A stretch of DNA of 21,722 nt from Alphaproteobacteria bacterium UBA828 (GTDB lineage Bacteria > Pseudomonadota > Alphaproteobacteria > UBA828). Each line of letters opens with the position of its first letter. The first letter of the stretch is position 1. A program made the translations under genes and the position numbers. Location of the stretch: positions 168,160-189,881 of the forward strand of contig DBHM01000011.1 of NCBI GenBank assembly GCA_002296185.1, written 5' to 3'. Of this stretch, positions 7,772-15,928 are shown piece after piece. The notes beneath the pieces were generated by a model. It made no database searches. It was not told where the DNA came from and worked only from the letters and a program-made list of their open reading frames with translations.

Positions 7772-8803
7772 TTACAAGAATGCAGGCATCACTTCTTTTG
7801 CAAATAGTTGCATTGATTTCATGGCATTTTCACCACTAATACCGGGCATATGCATCCAGCAAATCATTTCAGTTGGATCAAGTTCTTTCTTATATTCAGT
7901 AATCTTTTTTATAGCTAGTTCTGGCGAACCAATAATATAACGCTCCTTAAAAGTTTTATAAGCCACGTCTTCAGTATTACTTATAATTTGACCTTCATCG
8001 TTACGTAATACTCGGTCACCAGCTGCTGAAGCTGCCCCATAGAGTACGCTATAAAGATAATCTACAGCTGGGCTTGCTATCTCTTCAGCTTTTTGGGTGG
8101 TTTCAGCAACAAATACTTGACGTATAATTGGTCGTTCAGGCGGAATCCATCCCAGTTTCTTAGCTTCATCTTCATAAGGTTCATAGTGTTCCTTTAGTTC
8201 TTCAATGCCGTGACGCGGTGACATAATTTGTACACATTGACGTCTTACGGCTCGCCTGAGAGCTGATTTAGCTGAAACACCATACCAAATTGGTGGGTGA
8301 GGTTTTTGGACAGGGGTTGGTGTAACTTGTGCTTCTGAAATTTGGTAATGCTGTCCATAAAAACTGAAGCTTTTACCCTTCCAAGCAAGTTGCATTAGGT
8401 CTAGTGCTTCCTCAAAACGGCTAACACGTTCTTCTCTTGGCACCCCGTGAGCTATAAATTCTTCACTGACGTAACCAGGGGCTACACCAAAAACGAATCT
8501 TCCATTAGACATGTTATCTATGACAGCTATGTCCTCTGCCAACTTTAATGGCGCATAAAGTGGAACTAATAGTACGGCTGTGCCAATTCTCATTCTCTGT
8601 GTCACAGCTGCAGCTCCCGCCATAGCTATTAGAGGAGATGGACAAAATCCATCAGACTGAGAATGGTGGGATGCTTGAAGTGCTGAGTTAAAGCCAATTT
8701 CTTCAGCTACGGGGAGGCAGTTAAGCATATCAAGGTAAGGTTGGGACCACTTTATCCCACTCTCCGGTGGTGTCTGGTAAGCAAATAAAAGGCCAAATTT
8801 CAA
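7772..8803 (-). CDS. Luciferase-like (LLM class) flavin-dependent monooxygenase, TTG start
   Basis: The 343-residue protein has the bacterial luciferase/LLM fold: an opening strand KFGLLFAYQTP, the region ASHHSQSDGFCPSPL at about 44-58, MRIGTAVLLVPLYAPLKLAEDIAVID, SNGRFVFGVAPGY, and KPHPPIWYGVSAKSALRRAV. Members use reduced FMN (or F420) and O2 for monooxygenation, often of alkanes, aldehydes, sulfonates or aromatics; the substrate is not deducible. The start codon is TTG (complement of 8801-8803). AAGGAG lies about nine bases upstream of it, and the protein begins directly with the family's first beta strand, so no upstream extension is needed. The VOC gene follows in the same operon. A paralogous LLM gene is transcribed divergently from about 9015. 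Confidence 0.92.
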   Translation of the reverse strand: MKFGLLFAYQTPPESGIKWSQPYLDMLNCLPVAEEIGFNSALQASHHSQSDGFCPSPLIAMAGAAAVTQRMRIGTAVLLVPLYAPLKLAEDIAVIDNMSNGRFVFGVAPGYVSEEFIAHGVPREERVSRFEEALDLMQLAWKGKSFSFYGQHYQISEAQVTPTPVQKPHPPIWYGVSAKSALRRAVRRQCVQIMSPRHGIEELKEHYEPYEDEAKKLGWIPPERPIIRQVFVAETTQKAEEIASPAVDYLYSVLYGAASAAGDRVLRNDEGQIISNTEDVAYKTFKERYIIGSPELAIKKITEYKKELDPTEMICWMHMPGISGENAMKSMQLFAKEVMPAFL

Positions 8804-8851
8804 TTCTAATTACTCCTTAACAGAATAAAAATTACTGCGGCTAGGGTGCCG

Positions 8852-8880
8852 GTGACGTAAGCGCGGAAGTTTACTATAAT
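8852..8880 (+). promoter_or_regulatory. Candidate sigma-70 promoter for the plus-strand LLM gene
   Basis: In the divergent gap between the two luciferase-like genes, GTGACG at 8852-8857 (4 of 6 matches to the -35 consensus) is followed after exactly 17 bases by a perfect TATAAT at 8875-8880. Transcription would start near 8887, giving a leader of about 125 bases to the ATG at 9015. The surrounding bases (8836-8869) are clearly richer in G+C than the rest of the gap. This is pattern matching only. A second TATAAT at 8899-8904 has no suitable -35. Confidence 0.4.
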
Positions 8881-9014
8881 AGATATATCATAAAATCATA
8901 TAATATTTGGTTAGGCTAATTTAATATCTTATGCTAGTTGCTAAAAATTATTTATCCAAGCGGGATTGAGTGATAATTACTATCCTCTCTTCCCATAAAA
9001 GTCGGGGTTATAGA

Positions 9015-10052
9015 ATGGTAGAATTCGGTATTTTTAACTTGATGGGTTATAGACAGGCTAGCACTGATATTAGTCAAACCTTTGAGGAGACCGTATCTGT
9101 TGTGAAGCGAGCTGAAGAGGGGGGATTTGAAGCCGCGTGGTTTGCTGAGCATCATTTCTCCAATTATTGTGTTTGTCCATCACCTCTTCTGATGGTTAGT
9201 CATGTGGCTGCACATACCCAAAAGATTAGGCTTGGGCCAGCTGTTATTGTCGTGCCGTTATATGATCCTATCAGGTTATTATCAGATATAGGCATGGCCT
9301 CGGCATTATGTGGGAATCGTTTGGAGCTTGGTATTGGATCAGGTTATCAGCCATATGAGTTTGATAGATTTAGTGAAAATTTAGATAAGTCAAAGTTTAA
9401 ACTAAATGAATTCATTGAGCTTATGGATGAGGCATTCGGGAAAGAAACTTTTTCATTCCAGGGAGAAATAACAAATTTACCAGAGACATCAATCAGCACC
9501 AGACCATCTCACCCGCCACCCATTTGGATAGCTGGTGATTCTGAGTTTACTCACCGCATGGCTGCACAAAAAAGATATACACCTATAATAACTGGTAGAT
9601 GGGGTGGTCCAGAATACCTTGCTCTGCAAAGGGAGCGAATTGCAAATTCCTATCTATTAGAAGGAAAAAAGTTAGAGGAATGTCCAATGGGGATCTTGCG
9701 TTTTGCTTGTGTCACAGAGAATAAGGACGAAACTATGGAGTATTTAGAGAATGCAAGATATCAACTACGACTAGCCGCATCTCTAAGGTCTCGGGCTGAG
9801 GTAATGGATGGTCCTATGATGATAGAAAAGCAAGTACCGGAGGAGCCTAGCTTAGAAGAAATGGAAGAGAATCTTCCAGTAGGCCCCCCAGAAGTAGTGG
9901 CAGAAAAGCTTATTGCAGATATTAGAGCGTCAGGAGCTAGTCATGTAATGTTAAATATTCGTGCTGGCTCATCAACTATGGAGCAAGCATACCGGACTAT
10001 AGATGCTTTTAGCTCCACCATTCGTCCAATTATTGATGCAGAACTGCATTAG
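9015..10052 (+). CDS. Luciferase-like (LLM class) flavin-dependent monooxygenase
   Basis: This is a second LLM-class flavoprotein, paralogous to the one encoded divergently. Visible features: MVEFGIFNLMGYR as first strand, a helix ending EEGGFEAAWFAEHHF, CVCPSPLLMVSHVAA, IRLGPAVIVVPLYDPIRLLSDIGM, GNRLELGIGSGYQP and HPPPIWIAGDSEF. The EHHF element is typical of the luciferase flavin/substrate pocket. From the ATG at 9015 it has 345 residues. The frame is open upstream to a GTG at 8970, which would add 15 residues. I chose 9015 because family members begin at the first beta strand and GGGG lies about eight bases before it. The substrate is unknown. The carbonic anhydrase gene follows after 34 bases and may be co-transcribed. 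Confidence 0.9.
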   Translation: MVEFGIFNLMGYRQASTDISQTFEETVSVVKRAEEGGFEAAWFAEHHFSNYCVCPSPLLMVSHVAAHTQKIRLGPAVIVVPLYDPIRLLSDIGMASALCGNRLELGIGSGYQPYEFDRFSENLDKSKFKLNEFIELMDEAFGKETFSFQGEITNLPETSISTRPSHPPPIWIAGDSEFTHRMAAQKRYTPIITGRWGGPEYLALQRERIANSYLLEGKKLEECPMGILRFACVTENKDETMEYLENARYQLRLAASLRSRAEVMDGPMMIEKQVPEEPSLEEMEENLPVGPPEVVAEKLIADIRASGASHVMLNIRAGSSTMEQAYRTIDAFSSTIRPIIDAELH

Positions 10053-10086
10053 TTTTGAGCGAAATATAGTATCTTGAGGTTCGAAT

Positions 10087-10725
10087 ATGAATAATATTAA
10101 AGACTTAATTAGGGGATATGAAAATTTTTTTAATGAAAATTACCAAAAACAGATAGATTTATATACTGAATTAGCAAAGGGTCAGTCCCCAAAAATTATG
10201 GTGATATCTTGCTGCGATAGTCGTGTAGATCCAGTTACAGTTTTCAATGCTAGTCCTGGTGATCTTTTTGTACTTAGAACAATAGCAAGCATGGTGCCTG
10301 AATATAATTCTACCAAAGAATGTCTTGGAGTGGCTTCCGCTGTAGAGTTTGCGGTACGGGTATTGAATGTTAATTCTATTTTAGTAGTTGGGCATTCAAA
10401 TTGTGGCGGTGCTAGAGCTCTTTTAGATGGTGTTCATAATGATCCAGGAGAAAATGTTTTTTTTCCAAAATGGATAAGTTCTTTTGAGAGTATCAGTAAT
10501 GAACTTCTACAAAATACTGAAGTGGTTGAGCCCGAGCTTAAAAATAATTTGTGTGAGCAGGCTATAGTTAAATTAAGTATGAAAAATTTATGTTCATTTC
10601 CTTTTATTCAAGAACGAATAAGGGATGCATCCCTGAGTATTTATGGGGCGCATTTCAATATCAATAATGGTCAATTATTGATATTGAAAGAACCGGATGG
10701 AAAATTTGAATTAATTACTATTTAA
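10087..10725 (+). CDS. Beta-class carbonic anhydrase
   Basis: The 212-residue protein is a normal-length bacterial beta carbonic anhydrase, interconverting CO2 and bicarbonate in the cytoplasm. The zinc ligands are visible: C42 in the CxDSR motif (C42, D44, S45, R46), and H103 and C106 in GHSNCGG. D44/R46 form the regulatory/catalytic dyad. Other conserved parts are SPGDLFVLRTIA (about 56-67) and TKECLGVASAVEFAV. The usual RNxAN after LFVLR is RTIAS here, a mild variation. The ATG follows TTGAGGTTCGAAT, with GAGG about eight bases upstream. It lies 34 bases after the LLM gene. It may supply bicarbonate to carboxylases or handle CO2 released by the neighbouring oxidative enzymes; that link is inference. 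Confidence 0.93.
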   Translation: MNNIKDLIRGYENFFNENYQKQIDLYTELAKGQSPKIMVISCCDSRVDPVTVFNASPGDLFVLRTIASMVPEYNSTKECLGVASAVEFAVRVLNVNSILVVGHSNCGGARALLDGVHNDPGENVFFPKWISSFESISNELLQNTEVVEPELKNNLCEQAIVKLSMKNLCSFPFIQERIRDASLSIYGAHFNINNGQLLILKEPDGKFELITI

Positions 10726-10866
10726 GCGTTATACATGGATAAGTTAGTAGAAGATTTATTTGCGTGTGTTTAAGATGAAATTAAAAAGTAGATTCATTCA
10801 TATAGTCTTTATTTCATCGATTTAATATACAGATAATCATTGTCTTTCCTCTAAATGAGTTAATTT

Positions 10867-12354
10867 ATGATTAAGAAAATACCTAGTGTTATAGTTGTCG
10901 GGGCTGGTAATGCAGCAATGTGTGCAGCGTTAGCTGCTCAAGATGCTGGAGCGAATGTTACTGTTCTAGAAAGTGCAAGTGAATCCGAGAGAGGTGGGAA
11001 TACTGCATATACAGCTGGAGCGATGCGAGTTGTATTTAATTCTATAAAAGATTTGCAAGCTATTATGGAGCTTTCTGAAGAAGAAATCTCATCTACTGAT
11101 TTTGGTAAGTATAGTTTTGAAGATTATTTTGATGATATGGCTCGGGTTACACAATTTCGCGCCGATCCTGATATGGTTGAAACTCTAGTATCAAGGAGTC
11201 ACGCAACATTAGTATGGATGAAAGAAAAAGGCATCCGTTTTCAACCAAGCTATGGAAGGCAGGCCTTTAAAGTTGATGGGAGATTTCAGTTTTGGGGAGG
11301 CTTGGCAGTTGAAGCTTGGGGGGGTGGCCCCGGTTTAGTCGATGGATTACATGCTGCAGCAGAAAAGGCTGGCATAAATGTAAATTACCATACCAGAGCA
11401 GTATCACTTTTGATAGATGAAAAAACTGGCTCAGTAATTGGTGTGAGATCACTGCAGGATGGAAAGACGACTGATTGGCAGTCAGACTCTGTAATCTTAG
11501 CGTGTGGAGGATTTGAGGCTAATGCAGAGTGGCGTACGAGGTATCTGGGTCCAGGTTGGGATCTCGCTAAAGTACGTGGTACGCAACACAATATGGGCGA
11601 TGGAATTAAAATGGCTTTAGATATAGGCGCCATACCTCACGGTAATTGGTCAGGATGCCATGCAGTAGGTTGGGATAATAATGCGCCTGCATACGGTAAC
11701 CTTGATGTGGGTGATGGATTTCAAAAACACAGTTACCCGTTTTCGATAATGGTCAATGCAAAGGGAAGGCGATTTTTAGACGAAGGTGCTGATTTTAGGA
11801 ATTACACCTATGCGAAGTATGGGAAGTTAATTCTTGAACAACCTGGTCAGTTCGCATGGCAGGTATTTGATAACAAAGTTAAGCATCTTCAGCGAGACGA
11901 GTATAGAATTAAGCAAGTTACACGTATAGAGGCTAGTTCTATTGATGAATTGGCAAGTAATATGGAAGGCGTCAATCCTGAGGGGTTTATTAGAGAGGTT
12001 AAAGACTATAACCTTGCTGTAATGGAGGAAGTTCCATTTAATCCAAACATAAAGGATGGGCGTGGAACTGTTGGGCTTGATGTTCCAAAATCAAATTGGG
12101 CAAATCTCATCGATACTCCTCCATTTGAGGCATACCAAGTTACATGCGGTATAACTTTCACTTTTGGTGGTCTCAAAACAAACTCTTCAGGTAATGTGAT
12201 GAATGTATCTGGTAATCCTATTCCCGGTTTATATGCTGCTGGGGAATTGTTAGGAGGGTTATTTTATTTTAATTACCCAGGGGGCACTGGATTAACTTCA
12301 GGTGCTGTATTTGGAAAAATTGCAGGTGAAAATGCTGTTCAAAAAAGTAATTAA
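10867..12354 (+). CDS. FAD-dependent dehydrogenase, tricarballylate dehydrogenase (TcuA)-like
   Basis: The 495-residue flavoprotein belongs to the fumarate reductase/succinate dehydrogenase flavoprotein superfamily. The N-terminal FAD-binding motif is VIVVGAGNAAMCAA (about 8-21), followed by an acidic LES at the end of strand 2 and RGGNTAYTAGAMR. A second FAD-contacting stretch near the C-terminus reads GLYAAGELLGGLFYFNYPGG and then TGLTSGAVFGKIAG. The GxGNAAxCAA form and this C-terminus resemble TcuA, which oxidises tricarballylate to cis-aconitate; relatives include ketosteroid dehydrogenases and fumarate reductases, so the substrate is open. No TcuB-type iron-sulfur partner is in the window. 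The ATG at 10867 has only a weak upstream GAG. The aldehyde dehydrogenase gene follows after 26 bases, so this is the first gene of a three-gene operon. Confidence 0.85.
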   Translation: MIKKIPSVIVVGAGNAAMCAALAAQDAGANVTVLESASESERGGNTAYTAGAMRVVFNSIKDLQAIMELSEEEISSTDFGKYSFEDYFDDMARVTQFRADPDMVETLVSRSHATLVWMKEKGIRFQPSYGRQAFKVDGRFQFWGGLAVEAWGGGPGLVDGLHAAAEKAGINVNYHTRAVSLLIDEKTGSVIGVRSLQDGKTTDWQSDSVILACGGFEANAEWRTRYLGPGWDLAKVRGTQHNMGDGIKMALDIGAIPHGNWSGCHAVGWDNNAPAYGNLDVGDGFQKHSYPFSIMVNAKGRRFLDEGADFRNYTYAKYGKLILEQPGQFAWQVFDNKVKHLQRDEYRIKQVTRIEASSIDELASNMEGVNPEGFIREVKDYNLAVMEEVPFNPNIKDGRGTVGLDVPKSNWANLIDTPPFEAYQVTCGITFTFGGLKTNSSGNVMNVSGNPIPGLYAAGELLGGLFYFNYPGGTGLTSGAVFGKIAGENAVQKSN

Positions 12355-12380
12355 AAATAAGATGCTAAGATTTTTATCCC

Positions 12381-13805
12381 ATGACTGAACCAATACTAAT
12401 AGCAGGAGAATTAGTCGAGGGAAGTGGAGAGCCCATACACTTAGAAAACCCTAAAGACGGTAGTGCATGTGGTATTTATAGTACTGCATCTCTAGGGGAT
12501 TTAGATAGAGCCTTGCAATCAAGTAATGGGGCTAGCGATTCCTGGAGTAATATTTTTCCTCATGAGCGGGCAAGATATCTATATAAGGTTGCAGAACTGG
12601 TTGATAGGGATAGTGAGAAGCTTGCAAATCTTCAAATGCACCAAAACGGTAAAACAATAACTGAATGTCGTGCACAGTCAAAATCATGCGCTGCTATTTT
12701 TCGATATTTTGCTGGGGTTTGTGAGACCCAAGAGGGGGCTGTTACTACACCGCGTAGTAATAATATTTCAATGACTATTCACGAACCATACGGTTTAGTT
12801 GGCCTGATCACTCCATGGAATTCACCACTAACTATGGACGCTCAAAAACTTGCTCCAGCCATTGCGGCCGGTAATACAGTTTTACTAAAGCCATCAGAAG
12901 TAACCCCTGGGGTTGGGCTCGCGTTGGGAAAGTTATGTGTCGAGGCTGGCATTCCTCCAAAATTAATTAATGTTTTAAATGGAAACGGTAGCCAACTGGG
13001 TTCAGCGATAGTTTCACATCCTGATGTTGCTATGGTTTCTTTCACCGGTGGCACATCAACTGGCAAGAAGATTGCCCATTTAGCGGCTGAAAAGTTAATG
13101 CCTGTTGCACTTGAGTTGGGGGGTAAATCTCCAAATATTGTTTTCCAAGATGCTAATATAGATGAAGCGTTGATTGGCGTTTCTTCAGGTATTTTCAGTT
13201 CTACAGGGCAATCGTGTGTAGCGGGCTCACGTCTCTTTGTTCAAGAAAATATATATGAAGAATTTTTAGATCGTCTGATAAATATTGCAGAGTCATACAA
13301 AATTGGTGATCCAGGTTGTGAAAGCACTGAGATCGGCCCTCTTGCTACTTTTAGGCAAAGAAAAATTGTCGAGGATTATATTTATAGTGCAACAGATAAT
13401 GGTGGAAAAATCTTAGCTGGTGGAAGTCGACCAGAAGGATTGGAAAATGGGGCATTCTTTGAGCCAACTATTCTAGGCGATATAGACCCAAGATCTAAAA
13501 TTTTTCAGGAAGAAGTATTTGGGCCTGTCCTGATCATATTACCTTTTAAGGAGGAGGAGGAGCTAATAAGTCTTGCAAATAACTCAGTCTACGGACTGGC
13601 GTGTGGTATCTGGACTAATGATATGAAAAAAGCTTGGAGAGTAGCAAAAAGTATTAAAGCAGGTACTGTTTGGATAAATACATATAAATTACTCTCAATA
13701 GCCAACCCTTTTGGCGGCACTAAAGAAAGTGGTTTAGGTAGAGAAAAAGGTCGGGAGGGTCTAGGTTTGTATCAAGAGCAAAAAACAGTTGTTTTTTCAA
13801 TCTAA
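12381..13805 (+). CDS. NAD(P)-dependent aldehyde dehydrogenase
   Basis: The 474-residue protein has the full aldehyde dehydrogenase fold, with all key residues present: oxyanion N147 in TPWNSPL, the Rossmann segment FTGGTSTG (221-228), general base E245 in LELGGKSP, nucleophile C279 in GQSCVAGSR, and E378 in EEVFGPV. It oxidises an aldehyde to the acid (or acyl-CoA) with NAD(P)+. Substrate specificity cannot be read from these motifs; relatives include betaine-aldehyde, succinate-semialdehyde and gamma-aminobutyraldehyde dehydrogenases. It sits between the TcuA-like and the hydroxyacid dehydrogenase genes, with gaps of 26 and 22 bases, so it probably oxidises a semialdehyde produced by the latter. 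The start ATG at 12381 lacks a strong Shine-Dalgarno, consistent with coupling to the upstream gene. Confidence 0.93.
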   Translation: MTEPILIAGELVEGSGEPIHLENPKDGSACGIYSTASLGDLDRALQSSNGASDSWSNIFPHERARYLYKVAELVDRDSEKLANLQMHQNGKTITECRAQSKSCAAIFRYFAGVCETQEGAVTTPRSNNISMTIHEPYGLVGLITPWNSPLTMDAQKLAPAIAAGNTVLLKPSEVTPGVGLALGKLCVEAGIPPKLINVLNGNGSQLGSAIVSHPDVAMVSFTGGTSTGKKIAHLAAEKLMPVALELGGKSPNIVFQDANIDEALIGVSSGIFSSTGQSCVAGSRLFVQENIYEEFLDRLINIAESYKIGDPGCESTEIGPLATFRQRKIVEDYIYSATDNGGKILAGGSRPEGLENGAFFEPTILGDIDPRSKIFQEEVFGPVLIILPFKEEEELISLANNSVYGLACGIWTNDMKKAWRVAKSIKAGTVWINTYKLLSIANPFGGTKESGLGREKGREGLGLYQEQKTVVFSI

Positions 13806-13827
13806 TAATACTTCAAGGTGTTAAGTG

Positions 13828-14718
13828 ATGAGAAATATCGAAACGATCGGATTTATTGGTTTGGGAGTTATGGGGGAACCAATGTGCCGAAATATTGCAA
13901 AAAAACATAATGGAGATGTTGTCGCTTTTGATATTAATTCTTCTACGTTATTAAAGCTTGCTGATACTAATGTTGAATTAGCTGAGTCACTTGAAAATTT
14001 AATTATGAAGTCAGATTTAATTCTTCTATCACTTCCTGGGGGCATGGAAGTTGAGGATGTCTGTTTAGGTCCCAGTGGAATTATAAACCATTTGCAAGAT
14101 GGGCAATTTGTTATTGATTGCTCAACAGCTCCGCCTAATTTAAGTAGAAAAATTTATGAAAGATATAACAAGATTGGTGTTGTTTTTGCAGACAGTCCAG
14201 TAGCTCGTACGCGTCAGGCAGCCTTAAATGGAACATTATCAATAATGGTAGGAGCAGAGCCTGGGATATTTTCTATTATAGAGCCAATATTAAGTTATAT
14301 GGCAACTGATATAGTGCATTGTGGAAAAGTGGGTGCAGGACAAGTGTGTAAGATTCTCAATAATATGGTGCTTTTTCAAAATATAGCAGCTTTATCTGAG
14401 GCTATTGCAATCGGAACTCAGGCAGGTGTGGAAGTAGAAAAGCTTTTTGAGTCTATTTCTATGAGCTCAGGGGATAGTTTTGCGCTTCGTAATCACGGAA
14501 TGAAATCTATTCTACTAGAAGAGTATCCAGCTGGTGCATTTTCGGTGAACTACGCACTCAAGGATTTGACATATGCGCTAGATTTATCAAAAGCTTCTGG
14601 AGTAGTGGCTGAGGGGGCTGAGCGTATAAATAGACTTTTTAAATCGGCAATAGAAGAGGGGTGGGGTGACAATTATCACCCTATTATAAAGAAAGTAATT
14701 GAAAATATTAAAAGCTAG
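13828..14718 (+). CDS. NAD(P)-dependent beta-hydroxyacid dehydrogenase (3-hydroxyisobutyrate dehydrogenase family)
   Basis: The 296-residue protein has the beta-hydroxyacid dehydrogenase layout: a Rossmann motif GFIGLGVMG (8-16), an IDCSTAPP stretch, a substrate loop, and a helical C-terminal domain with the catalytic-lysine motif GKVGAGQVCKILNN, in which K175 is the catalytic lysine and N179 its partner. Such enzymes oxidise 3-hydroxy acids to semialdehydes, or reduce in the opposite direction. The substrate loop reads DSPVART (D122 to T128), where the family usually has DAPVSGG, so carboxylate recognition is probably altered. The ATG at 13828 is chosen over a GTG at 13825 because AAGG (13815-13818) is nine bases away. 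It is the last gene of the operon, 22 bases after the aldehyde dehydrogenase gene. Confidence 0.9.
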   Translation: MRNIETIGFIGLGVMGEPMCRNIAKKHNGDVVAFDINSSTLLKLADTNVELAESLENLIMKSDLILLSLPGGMEVEDVCLGPSGIINHLQDGQFVIDCSTAPPNLSRKIYERYNKIGVVFADSPVARTRQAALNGTLSIMVGAEPGIFSIIEPILSYMATDIVHCGKVGAGQVCKILNNMVLFQNIAALSEAIAIGTQAGVEVEKLFESISMSSGDSFALRNHGMKSILLEEYPAGAFSVNYALKDLTYALDLSKASGVVAEGAERINRLFKSAIEEGWGDNYHPIIKKVIENIKS

Positions 14719-14825
14719 TAAAACTTCATTTTTTATTGGTATTTGATAATATTGGATCAAGATTGAGTATCTGATAAATCTTTCTCACAGACACATTGAA
14801 TGAAAGAAGTTAAGAGATAGTTGAA

Positions 14826-15062
14826 ATGCAAATATTTGTTAAAGTATTGCCCGCATATATTGGATTTGTAACTCACAAAAATACCCGAGCTACAAATGGT
14901 CTTACTCTATTTGTATTACTGCTCAACTTCGTAGCCCTGGGATTATTGATAGCTTTTTACGAGTCTTTAATGGAGGTCTGTATATACGCATTTAATTGGG
15001 TATCAGATGCGCAATTGATCATGTGGTTTGAGCGAGGGCTAACTAGTTTAGGTTGTTTCTAA
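14826..15062 (+). CDS. Possible small membrane protein (78 aa)
   Basis: I do not recognise this product. The ORF encodes a basic N-terminus (MQIFVKVLPAYIGF, then THKNTRATN), one clear hydrophobic segment at about residues 25-45 (beginning GLTLFVLLL), and an amphipathic tail with aromatic residues. The start is ATG at 14826 with only a weak purine stretch (AAGAGATAG) before it. It lies 107 bases after the hydroxyacid dehydrogenase gene on the same strand and could be the last member of that transcript. Without this ORF, 14719-15097 would be a 379-base gap with nothing else visible. Coding status is uncertain; the single membrane helix and positive-inside N-terminus are the main support. Confidence 0.4.
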   Translation: MQIFVKVLPAYIGFVTHKNTRATNGLTLFVLLLNFVALGLLIAFYESLMEVCIYAFNWVSDAQLIMWFERGLTSLGCF

Positions 15063-15097
15063 TAGAGTACTAATCAAAATTTTTGATACGATAAGTT

Positions 15098-15928
15098 CTA
15101 GAAAGTTATTTTCTTAAAATCTTTTGTCTGATTTGTTAGTGATGTTTCAGCTGGAAGTCGTTCCATACTTGAGGCTCCGTAGAAACCATGTACATACTTG
15201 CAATTTTTCAGTATATAATTTGCATCGTTTGGCATTGCTATTGGTCCGCCGTGGCATAACACAATTATATCTTCTCTAACTGAGCGGGCAGCCTCAGACC
15301 ATTCATCAATAAGTGATACACAGTCATTTAGAGATTTTGCTGTTTGGGCACCAATAGCACCGCTAGTTGTTAGGCCCATATGGGCAACTATAATATCTGC
15401 TCCGGCTTCGGTCATTTTGACTGCGTCTTCTGCGCTGAAAACATATGGTGTAGTGAGCATATCCTCTGAGTGAGCATGCGCAATTAATTCTACTTCAAGG
15501 TCATAACCCATACCTGTTTCTTCAAGGTTTGCGCGGAACAAGCCATCAATCAAACCAACAGTGGGGAAATTCTGTATACCAGAAAATCCTAGTTCTTTCA
15601 GTTCAGTTAGTAACTTACTTCGAATCATAAATGGATCTGTACCATTTACCCCAGCAAGCACAGGAGTAGATTTTACAACGGGGATTACCTCGGAAGCCAT
15701 TTCTTTGACTATATCATTAGCATTGCCGTAAGCTAATAGCCCTGCAAGCGAACCTCTTCCGGCCATACGGTAACGGCCAGAGTTATATATAACGATCAGA
15801 TCAATACCACCGGCTTCCTCGCATTTAGCAGATAAACCTGTTCCTGCCCCTCCACCTATAATTGGTTCTTTTTGTAAAATCATTTTTTGAAATTTCTTCA
15901 AAAGTTCGTGACGTAGAGATTTTTTCAT
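15098..15928 (-). CDS. Phosphoenolpyruvate hydrolase family / TIM-barrel protein (Tm-1 C-terminal-like)
   Basis: The 276-residue protein matches the PEP_hydrolase/TIM-barrel signal-transduction family. Visible parts in order are IIGGGAGTGLSAKCEE near the N-terminus, IVIYNSGRYRMAGRGSLAGL, LAGVNGTDPFM, a GFSGIQNFPTVGLIDG stretch, IIVAHMGLTTSGAIGA and IIVLCHGGPI, all consistent with successive barrel strands with glycine-rich phosphate-binding loops. Its reaction is not established. The frame is open nine codons further upstream, but I place the start at 15928: ATG there overlaps the upstream gene's TGA (ATGA), and GGAG lies seven bases before it. That makes it translationally coupled to the UPF0261 protein. 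In tomato Tm-1 these two domains are fused in the same order. Confidence 0.9.
   Translation of the reverse strand: MKKSLRHELLKKFQKMILQKEPIIGGGAGTGLSAKCEEAGGIDLIVIYNSGRYRMAGRGSLAGLLAYGNANDIVKEMASEVIPVVKSTPVLAGVNGTDPFMIRSKLLTELKELGFSGIQNFPTVGLIDGLFRANLEETGMGYDLEVELIAHAHSEDMLTTPYVFSAEDAVKMTEAGADIIVAHMGLTTSGAIGAQTAKSLNDCVSLIDEWSEAARSVREDIIVLCHGGPIAMPNDANYILKNCKYVHGFYGASSMERLPAETSLTNQTKDFKKITF

Noticed and set aside
10774..10818. Inverted repeat GATGAAAT / ATTTCATC in the gap before the TcuA-like gene
   Set aside because: The arms are only eight bases, with a 29-base loop and no T-run; in AT-rich DNA this can occur by chance.
15073..15087. AT-only palindrome (ATCAAAA-T-TTTTGAT) between convergent units, considered as a bidirectional terminator
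   Set aside because: As RNA it gives only a five-pair A/U-rich stem, too weak for intrinsic termination.
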